Shown here: piece by piece, positions 33,691 through 45,151 of the stretch
Layout of the letters: the number at the start of each line of letters is the position of its first letter
How positions within the stretch are numbered: position 1 is the first letter of the stretch
Source of the DNA: Pohlia nutans
Taxonomy: Eukaryota > Streptophyta > Bryopsida > Bryales > Mniaceae
Direction of reading: 5' to 3'
Assembly (NCBI GenBank): GCA_022496805.1
Contig: CM040106.1
Span: 8,494,001-8,558,000 of the forward strand
Length of the DNA: 64,000 bases
Program-made: the position numbers and the translations under genes
The notes under the pieces: model-generated
What the model saw: only the letters and a program-made list of their open reading frames with translations
The model's database searches: none
What the model was told of the DNA's origin: nothing

Positions 33691-34919
33691 AGTGCCGCTT
33701 ACTCTTTCTAGTCATTTGTAATCTTCACTTGATGATGAGGCAATTAGTGCGTAGACCTCATAGATATTGTACTTTCCTACAACTATATTATATATCAATT
33801 TTGCATAGCCATTTTAATGGCTTATTTTATAGTTATCATTTGTACTATATACTCCTGGTTATTTTCTTTGAGCTCCTTGTTTTAGCTTACTATCAGTTAG
33901 TGCTTACCTATATAGTGTTTGGTGTTTGTGGAGGAATTGAATAGTAAGGTCTGACTGTTAGGATGACCTTCAAATTACAAAGTAGAGTGCTAGTGATAGT
34001 GGACAAGAGCTTCTGTTTGTTTGGTCCCACGTCACAGGACTTGCATGGGTTACAAGTCACATGACTCACCGTGGGTACCGGTTTCAAGTGAAAGTTCAGA
34101 GCGTGGGCACGTCATCTCCGAGCTCAGTATTGGTTGCCAAGTCACTCTGTGGTGCACCCGAAATTAAAATGTCATTCACCTACATGCAATGCCGTGTTGC
34201 AAATGAATGAATGAATGGAATTTAAGTTACGATTGGAAACATTCATGCAATATTCATGCTCCTTTAGTGGAATTTGAAAGGGGAGATGTACCTCATTTGT
34301 ACATTAGAGCCTATGATTGGTCTTAGGTAAACCTACAACTTCCACTTTGAAATTGGTATTTATTCAATAAATATGAAAACTTCTCAATTTCTTATTGCTA
34401 AAGGAGGAAAAATACTTAAAATACCAAGTATAGTTCATGTCTTAAGTGACCGGAAATGGGTGTCTTTACCATAGTAGAAAATAGGGCACTGAAGAGGGAG
34501 ATGTCCAGGAAAATACTACCCAGTTCCACAACCCTTGAGCCACAAAAAAGAGCAAGATTTGGAGACTGGCTCAAGGCATGTCACATTATACTAGATTTCT
34601 ACTAGTGAAGGCATAGATGAATGTGGATGAATGTCGTATGAAAGATTGTGGATGAATGTCCCAAATTCCATATCAGACTACTAAATTCTCCTAAATTCCA
34701 CGGCTATACACGCCAATTCTTCCAAAAAATATAAATAAAAAATGCATAATTCCACGGTTATAGGAACCTTAACCTTGAAAATGACTTAGAAAATGTTTAA
34801 AGTCTGCTTTCTAATTTCTGCTCTCTGCTCTCTTCTCTCTAATTTCTCCTCTCTGCTCTCTGCTCTCTGGTCACATCCGCTCTTTTTCTATAGAGGAGAG
34901 ACGCTCTGAGAAACAGAGG
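33691..34919. other. Intron-like AT-rich stretch
   Basis: No coding sequence. GAGTAAGTAAGT at 33684-33695 could be a splice donor. A small MITE-like unit (34464-34607) is inside, and a pyrimidine-rich CTCTCTGCTCTCT tract (34805-34870) precedes the next exon-like segment. Confidence 0.45.
34464..34607. mobile_element. Small CACTA-like MITE candidate
   Basis: The right end TTTCTACTAGTG (ending 34607) is the complement of the plant CACTA terminus CACTAGTAGAAA. The left end, CATAGTAGAAAATAGGG, is a degenerate counterpart. An internal hairpin CCTTGAGCC...GGCTCAAGG lies at about 34546-34578. No 3-bp target duplication is clear. Confidence 0.4.
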
Positions 34920-37900
34920 AGGAGATGCTCCAGCATATGAGGTGCCAGTTATTGAGGAGGGCTGCAAATCAAAGCATAAGGCGAAGGCCAATCCAAAGAA
35001 GGAGCTTGGTAACTTTGGATGATGCCTTATCGCGTGGAAATTGGATGTCGATGAAGACAAAGGACACTAAAATTGACTCGATTTACAAGTCGTTGAAGGG
35101 CGGACTAGGCCAGACTAGGGATGTTTGTTTCACTACAGGAAACAAAAGCTTTAGGGCATCATTCCATTGAATAGACTTAGCATTACGCTTTACAAGTTTA
35201 AGTACATGAAAATTGCAAAGGAACGCTTGGATCAGCTGAGTTGTCATTCTCTTCTTTTTTATATGATTTATACATTGGTATCCGTTGTCAGCCAATATGT
35301 TCCTATACAGCTGAGTTGACCATACTCTTTGATTTTTGACAAGTGAAAACCATATACAAGGGATTTGGAGCAATCAAAAAGTAGCTTGAGATCTAAAGAA
35401 TTCCTCTGAAGCGCGCCTCAACGAATAATGACAGCAGAATGAATGATGTCATGGATTTGAATCTAGCAGAGAATGCCGTTGTTGAGTTGCACAATGGTAC
35501 AAAGACTCAGTGGTGGAAGAACCCAAAGGTCCAATGGTACATAATTGGTCGACAACACACTGATACAACATATTGTGAGCTTGTTGAGCAATTTCCTGTG
35601 GACTCCAAAGCTTGCAAGGATCCGCTTGATTTCAAGATCACCCCAATCTTCTGTCAAGATCTGAAATTGCTTAAGAGTTTTGAACGCACTCAATCTCAAC
35701 ATTGCAGAGAAGGTAGAGAAGGAATCATTCCATTCCTCCGCTGCGCTTGGTTGGGCCGCTTGAAAGTCAAAGAGCTGGATGTTTGGAGCAACACAATGGT
35801 GGTAGAGAGCCTTTGGTTGCATTTGAGGTAAATCATTCTCCTCCTTTTCTATTGGTTGCATTGATAGGTTTTCATTCCTATGCTTCTCTGCTTCTTAGCT
35901 TCATGTATTGGCTACAAGCCGACACAGCTCTTGCAAAAGTCATTGTCTAATAGAATGTTTTGGCTATTGTGCAAGCAGCAAAGGCCCAAGTGATGGCTCA
36001 TTTTGTTGAGGAGGAGGCGTCAAGCAAGCTTCCCCTTGTGCTTTCTAACGACAAGATCTTGAAATGGTAGCTTTAAGTATTCAATGCTTAGGAGGTGGGG
36101 AAGTTGATGGTAGTGAGCCAAGCTTATTTCCGCGGATGCCAATGAAAAACACCAAGAAGACCGACCTCGTCCCAACTTGGGGTGTGCAAGATTCTAATCT
36201 TCTCGCCCTAGCCTACGATATTCTTGCACGGCAAGTCTGCATCAAGAGCACTAGGGGCAGACAGACGTTGTTTGATTGGTGTCGAGATAAGAAGCTTGAT
36301 TGCATAATCATGAATGAGGTTATGAGGAAGATTGAGAGATACCCATTGCCGTGCAAGGATGCAGGCCAGACTCTATAATTTGACAAAAACAAGGAGGAGC
36401 TGGCAAGGAAAAAGATCTTCTCTTAGGCCATTGTACGTAACATCTACACTAACATGAAGAAGTATCCAAACAGGAATGTCTAATTGATAGGTCGCATAAA
36501 TGCAATGAATCCGACAACAGACAAGTCCAAAGATGGTGTGGCTTCCCCAATTTTTCATTGGATTCTTTTGTCTCACAACCGAGTGCAAGTTCCGTCAATG
36601 GGGAACGGCAGAACAAAAGCAGTTTATCATTGCAAGCACACAGATCACCTTGCATACATTATATCAGAGTACTAGATGGAGGAGCAAATTTTGTTATCCT
36701 TGTCAACAACTGCCCTAAGATGTTTTTTCTATTTGCATATTCAACTTCTTAGGACCCCGTGCTCGTCAGCAGGTCCAACATCCTGACAATCGCAAAGCAT
36801 AATGAGGTGAAGAAGCCAAGTCCCGTTCACGACCACGTCTTTATCAATGACAATGAAGACGACGAGCCTAGGAGACCAAAAATTCCCGTCCTCGTGTTCT
36901 CCATCAATAATGCGAGGCATTGCAATATTATGTCCCATGTTGCCAACTCTTAGGATTTCTTGTGGGCAGTGCATACTGTGTATCATCATCCCTCATTTCA
37001 CGTTGGGTTTAAAAAGTTTGATTTAGACTTATGACATTGTCGTTGTCTTATCTCAAGCAGCGAGAGCAAGCGGATCAATTTAAAAGCTTCTAATAAAAAT
37101 ACAAGAATCCAAAAGCCATTGGGTTGGTGCCAAGTATTTCTAGATGGAATAGTTGACTGGAATGGCGGATTTCGTGGCATTGACAATGACCTCCTCCAAA
37201 AGTAGCTCAAGCAGTCATTCAGATCTACGCCCGCCACAGTCATCAACATCAAGGGAGGCGGTAACATTACTGAAATTGACCTAGTATGGCCCCTAGTTGA
37301 GCTTCAGTTCCTACCTCATATTGTCGCTTGTGACGTTCTTGCCTATAGGCAGGCAGTAGAGAAATTGTTCATGGAATTGTTTGTATGTGCAGGAGAATGG
37401 TCAATCAATGCTCAAAGTTTTCCGGTCAGAGTAAGATGTGTCCAAGTAACACAATCAAGTAAAGAAATTCAATTTGGAGGAGGTAAGTCCTATGCATTCT
37501 GATCTGGAATTCGCGCTAAGTTTCGCTCATGCTGGGCCCTCAAGTGAGGATCCTGATATTTTTTTATATTCCTCCAAATGCAAGTGCGAGGCCATCAATA
37601 TTAGCTACCAACCGACATTCTGCAGTCCCTTTAGTGATGGCAGACGTTGACGAGTTGGATAATATGCCTCCTATTCCGATGCTTGGCACTTCTATATCCA
37701 AACTGGCCGTATCAATTATCGGCCAACAGAGTAACCATCTTGCATCGTCGACCTTTATGTACAATTTAGGCTTTCCATTGACACTTCAAAAAATATCATC
37801 CTCTCGGAGTCTACAAGGGTTTGTGTTTTGCTGTCAAAATTGCTATCACAATGGCAACAACCTCAGGAGGACTACAGTCCACCATTTGTGGAGCGTTTAG

Positions 37901-37992
37901 GCAATTTGCAAATCTTTCAAGGTTCTTCAACGGAGGTGGATTTGCATGATCCACCAATGTTTCAATTTTTTTGCCAAGTGCTTGGAAAAAAC
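34920..37992 (+). pseudogene. Multi-exon decayed gene, unknown function
   Basis: Coding-like stretches follow one another on the plus strand: YEVPVIEEGCKSKHKAKANP (34940); ENAVVELHNGTKTQWWKNP, VQWYIIGRQHTDTTYCELVE and LDFKITPIFCQDLKLLKSFE (35460-35700); DWCRDKKLDCIIMNEVMRKI and NIYTNMKKYPNRN (36270-36480); GANFVILVNNCPKMFFLFAY, KIPVLVFSINNARHCNIMSH and DFLWAVHTVYHHPSFHVGF (36680-37010); KPLGWCQVFLDGIVDWNGGF and VELQFLPHIVACDVLAYRQA, up to a GTAAGT donor at 37482; and a segment ending FFCQVLGKN at 37992. Stops at 36424, 36481, 36750, 36951 and 37203 all fit C-to-T changes. The 3.93-kb LTR-like insertion cuts it at 37992. No known family was recognised. Confidence 0.55.
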
Positions 37993-40900
37993 TGTCGTAG
38001 CACGTGATACCGGATAATCCCCTAGAGCGTGTTTTTTTGTGCTATGAGCATTCGTAGAGGTGATTTCCTGGTTATCGTTCTGCAAAGATTCTGTGAAGTG
38101 AGAGACTCCTGGAAATCGATCCGAAATGGCGGTTACTACCCTAGTACCACCATCTAACTTCCCCCTTCGTGCTAAACCGGGTCTTCCCCTTTTCTACTGA
38201 CTGACCCGGTCCCTGTTCAATTCGGGTTTCCTTCCGGGGAAGAAACTTAGCAACTCCTCTCCCCCCGGTCCACCTTTGTTACTCAATCCGGTTTAGCTTA
38301 GCCTTTGTTTCCCATCAGAGGGTTCTCCATTTGCATTACTAGTGCTGGATTAAAAGACACACCCCTCCCAACTGATTTAAGCGATGGGAATTTCACTACC
38401 TTCCGGTGGAACTTACATAACTCTACACTCCGGGAACTTACAGTATTGTTCTTCAACAACAAGTTTCTCCCAACCCACAGACGGTCACACAAGCGCAACC
38501 CAAGTCTTCCCTTCCCTCCAAAATACTACAATGACTTGCTAACTGGAATGGACACTGTCCACACTGTCCGGAACCAATCTTGGTATCTAACTGTCTGTTT
38601 TACTCTAGTGATTCCGTATTCCTTTTCCACATAGACTATCCAAATGCTGGCACCTCAACCGGACTACCCGTCCAAAAATTCTGTGCAGCACTAAGTACAG
38701 CTCCTACCACTCACCCACTAACTTGGATCATCCACTGCAACCGGACATAGAAACTTCTTCTTCAGACAACCACTAAATCACCCAAAAATCCGTGTTCAAG
38801 ACTCTAAACCGAACTTACTCGAGAACCCAGTTAGTCCTTTCGGTCACCAAAGGACTATTTGACCAAAGTATCAATCAACAAACAACCATAAACACACACA
38901 GTTTCTGGGTAATGCATCTACAGTCATTAACTTACAAGAAAACAGTGATAAAAAAAGACCCAAAGAATGGCGAACATCCCTTGATAAGTAGCGAGCCCCA
39001 AGCACCTAGATCCGGAAAATCTACGGATCTTAAAAACCTAGGATCCAGAAATTAAGGAAGCTCACCCAAAAAGGTCCAATCCTTATCCTACTTGACTTTA
39101 GCATCTTATTCTCTACTACTTCAAAAACTCTATGCACAATGTACTAGCCTATCTAGCCTAAGAGGTCTACTACCTAACTGGATCCAGTTACAACGGTACT
39201 CCGAATCCCTCTACTCTCCTGAACCTTCCAGGCCACTGTCCTCTGCGGAACTCGCCTCGTAGGCAGAACAGGAGCCACCTGAGTCTTCTTCAGATCTCTT
39301 ATTCCTGTTCACCCGTGCTCTGTCCTTTTCCTCTTCGTCTTCTTCTTCTTCAACCTGCTCTTGCTCTTGCTCCTGCTTTTCCCATTCTGGTTCGTCCTCG
39401 GGTTCGCCGTCTAGTTGACCTTCCGGTTCACTCTCGCGATCCCCTTCGGGTCTTGTTCCTTCGTCCGGTTGAGTACCGGTCTCCACCATCTCCTCTGCCT
39501 GGTCTGCCAAGTTGGCCACGCTCGCCTCCAACTGCTCTCCTATTAGAACTGGGTCCAAGTTCCTCTGTGGCGGGCTCCTCACCGGACTCGCAGCCGATCG
39601 AGAAGTCTGCTCTGGAGTAGAATTCCCTGCACCCATCATCCGGTCCATGTCTCCAACCCTAGATGCATTTTGGGACAAATGGAATGCTGCCAACAACTCA
39701 TCGATGGCTAAAGACACCCCTCCCTCTCTCCGGCTAGTTTCTCCTTTTTTCGGTTGGAGTCCGGGTGAGTACCTTGTGAGGACCTCGGCCACATGTTTCC
39801 AAAATATAAGTTGCCTCTCCTCTACCTTTGCAGCGTACTCCTTCACAATGTACTTCATCCGCGCTGCCCATTCCACCCCCGGTTCCGTCACCTTCTCGTC
39901 GTACAACCTGTCCTCAAGTGGTCTAGACCTCCCCATCTGGTTGAAACAGCCTTTTAAGAGCCTTGAGGGTGGTCCGGTCTTGCTGCTCCAGGACCCCGAT
40001 TTTCATCATCTGCTGCACGATCTCCGTCTTCTGGTTCAGCATCAAGAGGGCCATTGCGCTGGTTTCCTTCCGGCTCCGGTCCTCATCCTTTCGCTGCTTC
40101 CGGACTAGCCTCGAGTACTCGTCTACCTTCTTACTCTTGAGAAGGTTCCTGATTCCCGTCATCGCGACATAAACCGGGTGGTACTTCTTTTCAACTACCT
40201 CCATGGCCTCCTTGATCGGCTGGAAGAAGACTTCTTCCGATTCAACTAAAACCGGTGTGTCCTTCGCTGCATCCCGGGTTGGCTCGTCCGCCCGCATATC
40301 TTCCTCGTCCTCCGGTTCCTATTCCTCCGTCTCGACCCCCTCCGCCTCTTTGCCTTCATCTTGACGATCCTCTGGTGGCTACTTGATCGCGGAACCTTCA
40401 TCTTCTGGGCACCCCAGAAACCACGGTCATTCACCGGGGTTGTCTTCATCCTCTTCTTCATCTTCTATTGGGGTGGGATGATGACCTTCGTGCCGTCGTC
40501 GTACTCCTCGTCATCGTTCAGGATCACCCGGTTCCTCTTCTTCTGCCTTCGAGTGCGCGCTTTGGGTAGGGCCCTCTCATCCAGTTTCTCGTGGTCCGGT
40601 TCTCCCCGCTCCACTCGGTGCTTACCCGGATTCGGTTGGCCTCCTCCCTCATCTGGCTGGGCCGCCTCCTGCCCTTCCGGTGCGCTCTAGTCCCCCAGCT
40701 CGTCCGCGCTCCAGCCCTCATCCGAACCTTCATGGCGTCTGGATTCCCCTCGTCTTCCGGAATCTTTGCCGATTTGTCGATGGGTCCCGGTCCACGCACT
40801 TCTGGCGTTTCTCCATTAGCACCTTCTCCCTATCTATGAGGAAACCGTGCTGGGAGTACATGTGGTAAACAAAAGGGGCCAGGGGACATCCTTTTGCCCC

Positions 40901-41921
40901 TCCAATTTTGAGCACCTCCTGGACTGCCATCTTGTGGATGATGAGTCTCCATCCTATCTTCCGGTCGTACAAGTAGGCCTCATAGGTGGCCTTTGTTAGC
41001 TTGATCATGCAGGTGGTGGGCTTGTCCGGGCTGAGGATGGGCACCAAAAACTGCAGCTGCCGCTTCTCTCGGTTGCTCCGACAATTGTCAACCCGGAACC
41101 CATCCTTATCCGAGATGCTCTCGAACCAATCCTTCACCCAATGGGAATTCCCCTTCTTCTTATTATAGCCAAAAGGGTTTTTTTGGAACTTGTTAATGGC
41201 GCGCCAGTGCGCCACTGTCTAATTCGTGTACTGCCCTTGGATTTCCGTATCCCGAAATTCCTCCACCACCCTTCCTCCGGCTATTACCTCCAGCACCCTT
41301 CCTCCGGCTACTATCCTGGATGTCCTAGGGCATATAGAGGAATTCCTCGTACCCGATCTTGACCAAATCCAGAAGCAGCTGCTCCAAATGCTCTAGTCTG
41401 TCCGGAATGGCCGGGCGCACTTGCTTCTCTAGTATCTTTTGCCCCAGCGTCCACTTCTCCTTCAGTCCCATTGCTTCTAGTTCCGGACTCGCCTTCTCCT
41501 GATGACGCGCACTCCGCCTAAGCTCCCGGAGGCCACGCTCGCCTCCCGGTCGCGTACTCTCTACAGTAGCGTGGTCCAGAAACACAAAAACCTGTAGCCT
41601 AGGGGAGCTAGGAACGCTGCATTGGAATGAACGGTTGGTTGCCCAATTTAAGGCCGCCCATTTCAAGACGCAAATTGCGGCCGGGTCTGTCAGAGATTCG
41701 TCCATCTCAACTCGGTTCCAACCCGGTCTCTGTCCCAACCGGAAACCCGCCACCAATCGGGATCCTAACAATAACTCTACAGCGTGCGCGAGCGCCACTT
41801 CCATCAAAATAATTATATGAGCCACTATGGCCACTCCCACGCCAATTTATGGCAATTTTGGCTACCCCTAGCTACCCTAGAAACCCTAATTGACAACTTC
41901 TAGGAAAAACGAGGTTCAACA
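37993..41921 (-). mobile_element. 3.93-kb TG...CA insertion, probably solo LTR with coding capacity
   Basis: In minus orientation it starts TGTTGAACCTCG (41921) and ends GCTACGACA (37993). It is flanked by a perfect 5-bp duplication, AAAAC (37988-37992 and 41922-41926), the size made by Ty3 and copia integrases. No second copy of either end lies inside, so it has the form of a solo LTR. It carries decayed ORFs (39211-41840) homologous to those at 13472-16299, and a 1.2-kb non-coding end whose last 700 bp recur at 47402-48092. Alternatives are an element that lost its LTR pair, or a non-autonomous unit mobilised by Ty3 machinery. It interrupts a pseudogene exon. Confidence 0.75.
39211..41840 (-). 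pseudogene. Coiled-coil protein ORF in LTR-like unit (second copy)
   Basis: Order on the minus strand: KWAALNWATNRSF and LRELRRSARHQEKASPELEA (41840-41330), then HWVKDWFESISDKDGFRVDN, RSNREKRQLQFLVPILSPDK and CPLAPFVYHMYSQHG (41215-40800). A Lys/Arg/Glu linker comes next, then KYHPVYVAMTGIRNLLKSKK and LKALKRLFQPDGEV (40297-39923), DRLYDEKV and AARMKYIVKEYAAKVEERQL, and a very acidic Glu/Asp tail (39936-39211). Every block has a counterpart in the same order at 13472-16299. Several frameshifts and stops separate the pieces, so it is not translatable as a whole. No enzymatic motif is apparent; gag-like or accessory function is inference. Confidence 0.6.
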
Positions 41922-41926
41922 AAAAC

Positions 41927-42534
41927 CATTCCTAGATTGCGGACCGCTATAGTTGTTGTTGATCTTGTTGAAGATTGAAGGAAGGCCTTACTGTAGTCCA
42001 ATGGTCTTCGTCATATCGGTGGCCTACCAAAATTTCAGGCACCACTAGCAAGGGGTTTAGAAAGTATCCTTGTTGTCTATCAATTCCCATGGAACATCTA
42101 AAAAGCGCATGCTGAAAAAGGACAATACGGAAACTCACTTTCTTAAACATGCGACAAATCCTGACTTATCAAATGAGCCTCTTACGCTTAGCGCTCTAGT
42201 CAAGGTTCTCCAAAGCGCTTACGCCCAACACGAAGTTTGTCCTAGAAGACCAAGGAGTAGTATCCTAGTTCATTGCATATAGATTTCCTTAGATTCTGCA
42301 GCAGCTTCATTCTTTCCTTATGTAGGCATTATTCCTAAGTATCTAGTGTCCAACGTTTTGAATATTGTGCTCACTCGCTAGATCTTCCTTGTATTGGCTG
42401 CCAACCGACAAGTGTCCATTGGTAGCTATCAATCAATACAAATTATTAAGGTCCACATTTTCTAATTTCTATTAGAGTTATTTTCATTTTGAATCGTGAA
42501 TGATCAACTATATCAATCAACTTCTTGTTGCTCA
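41927..42534 (+). pseudogene. Continuation of gene split by the 3.93-kb insertion
   Basis: After removing the insertion and one AAAAC copy, the frame entering from 37992 meets early stops. Downstream in the same region protein-like segments appear in two frames: LTVVQWSSSYRWPTKISGTT then SKGFRKYP (about 41975-42065), and FLKHATNPDLSNEPLTLSAL then VKVLQSAYAQHEVCPRRPR (42140-42260). The gap to 42534 is non-coding and may be an intron. Family unknown. Confidence 0.35.
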
Positions 42535-43350
42535 TGTTCTGAACTACTTCTCCTTGTGCAGTGGTTCTTTGGATACAAGTCACCAGAGTACAAGGGGAGC
42601 TCTTTCCAAATGACTACACACTTAGGAGATGACGTCAATGTTGACAAGAGTCATAGTGCTGCTAGCACAAGGTTGTCCCCTGCTTTGTCTGCTAGCGTGC
42701 AGGTAGCCTCCCGGGAATAGTATCTTGTCTTTGACATCAATGGAGCCCTCCTTCACTTGCCTCAAAAAGATTCAGAGGTCGCAAAAGGGAATGGAGAGGA
42801 GTGAGTGCAGGGCTAGACCTAGACTGTGAGAGTTTTGAATTTTTGTATGGACTGTAGCTATGATATTTGCTTTTGATCTTGTGTCATGGAGGAATACCTC
42901 CTTCTTTGTTTTAATTATATTTGGAAGAAAGTCCCTCGCCTTCCTGAAGATTTCTTGAGTTTTGGCCAAAGTTTGTATGAAGAACATTCTTACAAAGATC
43001 CAGCCTCTCCCAACAAGGCAGTCTTACTGAAGTCATTACAACGCCTATTGCAATGCAATCATCAACTTCAGCAGCGTGGTGCCACTAAAAAGAACACCAT
43101 CCTCATTGATGAATCCCCTTACAAGAACGTTTTCAATAATCCCTATAATGCCTTTTACCCTCCTACTTGCACAATGTATTTAGAAAAGAAGCAGAAGAAG
43201 GGTTGAAAGCCTTTCCTTAAGCAAGTTTTGCGGTCCCTCCTTTTTAAATTGAGGTCCTCTTGACAATTTGTTCTACATTTTTATGAGGACCACAAGAACT
43301 TTGGAAAGACCAATTTTTCCGAATGACCCAATGTACAAAAAGTACAGTAA
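42535..43350 (+). pseudogene. Decayed FCP1-like (HAD-type) phosphatase domain
   Basis: One exon-like segment (about 42558-42800) ends YLVFDINGALLHLPQKD, preceded by a TAG at 42718 where Gln is expected. A second (about 42880-43205) reads FNYIWKKVPRLPEDFLSFGQ, then KSLQRLLQCNHQLQ and KKNTILIDESPYKNVFNNPY. The DINGALL motif matches the catalytic DxDG/N-x-LL motif of FCP1/SCP-type phosphatases, and ILIDESPYKNVFNNP matches their motif around the conserved DDSP. A C-terminal helix (KPFLKQVLRSLLFKLRSS) follows after a stop. FCP1 domains dephosphorylate the RNA polymerase II tail or act as scaffolds. This copy is broken. It may be the 3' end of the same long gene as the upstream segments. Confidence 0.6.
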
Positions 43351-43820
43351 GCAAGTTCCCTATGCGTAGGAAATTTATAAACTTTATGGTCTCCATCCAA
43401 TTTTTTTTAGCGTTCGAGATTTCCGAGTTACAACACCGAACAACCACTAGGAGGTCGATGCTCTACTTACTAGTTGCCAACCAATAAGCTGCATTTCAAT
43501 TTTTTCAGACACTTAGGTTGTATATCTACAGTATAGGTCTAAATTTTTTATTATACTCTAATTTTGAGGACCTACTTATCCAGTACCCTATAAATTTAAA
43601 GGACCTATATCTTGTACATACTATATAATATCTGCAGTAGAATGATTGTTCAAATTATCATTTTGATGGTTCTTCTTTTGTTTAATATGATGTGAGTTTC
43701 TGCTCCTTTTCACATCATTCTTTGTCTTGTTGTATTTTGTTTTCTTTCTCACTATCTCATTCTAGGTGAAGCAACTCAATTTCATTTTTCAATACTCATG
43801 AAGTAGAAGATGTAGGGTAG
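43351..43820. other. No gene seen
   Basis: AT-rich spacer between the phosphatase-like remnant and a copia LTR remnant. No structure noted. Confidence 0.5.
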
Positions 43821-44737
43821 TGTTGCTAGAAGCCAAAGGAGTTAAGGTAGAAATAATGATGTGTAGGAAAGGGTTCAAGGCATGGGTTGATCTTAGAGGC
43901 CTCTAGTGGTGGATTATCCCATATGGGTTGTCACACACACCTCCAAGTGTACACCTCTTAAGGAGGGAAGCTCTTGAGTAAAGATTATCTCTATCTACGC
44001 AACCCTTGTGTTTGTGTATGGGCCTTGTGCATTCTTCTATCACCTTCGATAGTTTATAGGCCCACTCATGTGTATTGCGTGAGTGTTGGATTGCATTGAG
44101 GTGTTCTGTTGGAGGTCGTTGCAAAAGGGGTTGATTTGGAGCTATCGGGAGCATTTTCTTTTATAAGCTTTTTCGTGGAGTCTTGTCTCTTGGAGGTGCG
44201 CACGGGCTGAAGTTGCACATTGGAGCACTCTTCTTGGTCAATCTATTTATTAGGTGCTCTACTTTCTTGATTCCAAACCCCTTTTGTAACTGGAACATTG
44301 TTTTGTTCAAGTTGGTGCACTTATGATATTGCAAGTGATTTGTAAGGTGTTGAGGTTCTAAGAGAAGAGTCTACAATCTAATTTTAGTGATTGGGCACTT
44401 GGAAAGAGGTGTTGCATGTGTTCCATGCCCTCACAGTGCTCAAAATTTCACGTAGAGTTGTTTAATGAACTTGGGAGCACAAACGTGCGGTTTTGGGCAA
44501 TTTCAATGCACTTCGGGTTTTGAGAGGCTTGTTTAAGTCTATGAGCATTAATTTAGTACTATTGAGGGCCACAATGGTGTCGATTACGTGCATTGAATGA
44601 TTGGGAACACTAAGGTGTTGTTTTGAGTCAATCGGAGTAGAGGAGAGATCCATTGAGTGATTTGAGGTGTTTTGGTGAACATCTTGGAAATTTGAGTGAC
44701 GAACCTTTGCGGGCGTGCTACCATCTGAGCCTGGGAG
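43821..44737 (+). mobile_element. Copia remnant: LTR plus leader
   Basis: 43821-44051 resembles the intact copia LTR (shared CCCATATGG, TTGAGTAAAGATTATCTCT and CCTTCGATA end) but is shorter and diverged. From 44052 the leader follows (AGGCCCACTCATGTG, then AATCTAATTTTAGTGATTGGG and others, matching the leader of the intact element in complement). The polyprotein is absent. Orientation is plus. Confidence 0.65.
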
Positions 44738-45151
44738 CGTGAGCCCAGGAGCCTGTGAGCCTAAGAGCCCATAGATTTTTTTCATTATTTTTCATTTTTT
44801 TTTTGGGTGGACCTATGACCGTGGGCTTTGGGATTTAGGCATTATTTGCTATCAGTTTAAATGGTTTTGGCAAAAAATGTGTGCGGTGTAAACAAAATGT
44901 ATGTCAAAAAAATTAGTTAGGCAAAATTGATAAATGTGTTAGATGTAATGTTAATGAAAATGCATATAACATTCTAATGTGGAGTCAATAATTTTATAAA
45001 GGGGTGCAATGTGTTAGAATTATGCAAAAAGTAAGACTTTTGATTGATTTGATGTTTGTGAGTTTAGTGTTTTAGGGTTTGGGATTTAAAGACCAAAACG
45101 TGAGTAGTTTTAGAATCAATTTTCTAAGTTTGTATCAAGAAATCCAATGTA
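44738..45151. other. AT-rich spacer
   Basis: No gene. A GAGCCT-rich patch at 44718-44765 resembles one at 48605-48650 in direct orientation. Confidence 0.4.

Noticed and set aside
19246..34607. A single 15-kb CACTA element between CACTAGTAGAAAA and TTTCTACTAGTG
   Set aside because: The termini match, but flanking triplets differ (GCG and AAG), no palindromic units occur near the right end, and a copia element plus unrelated pseudo-exons lie between. The right end is better explained as part of a small MITE at 34464-34607.
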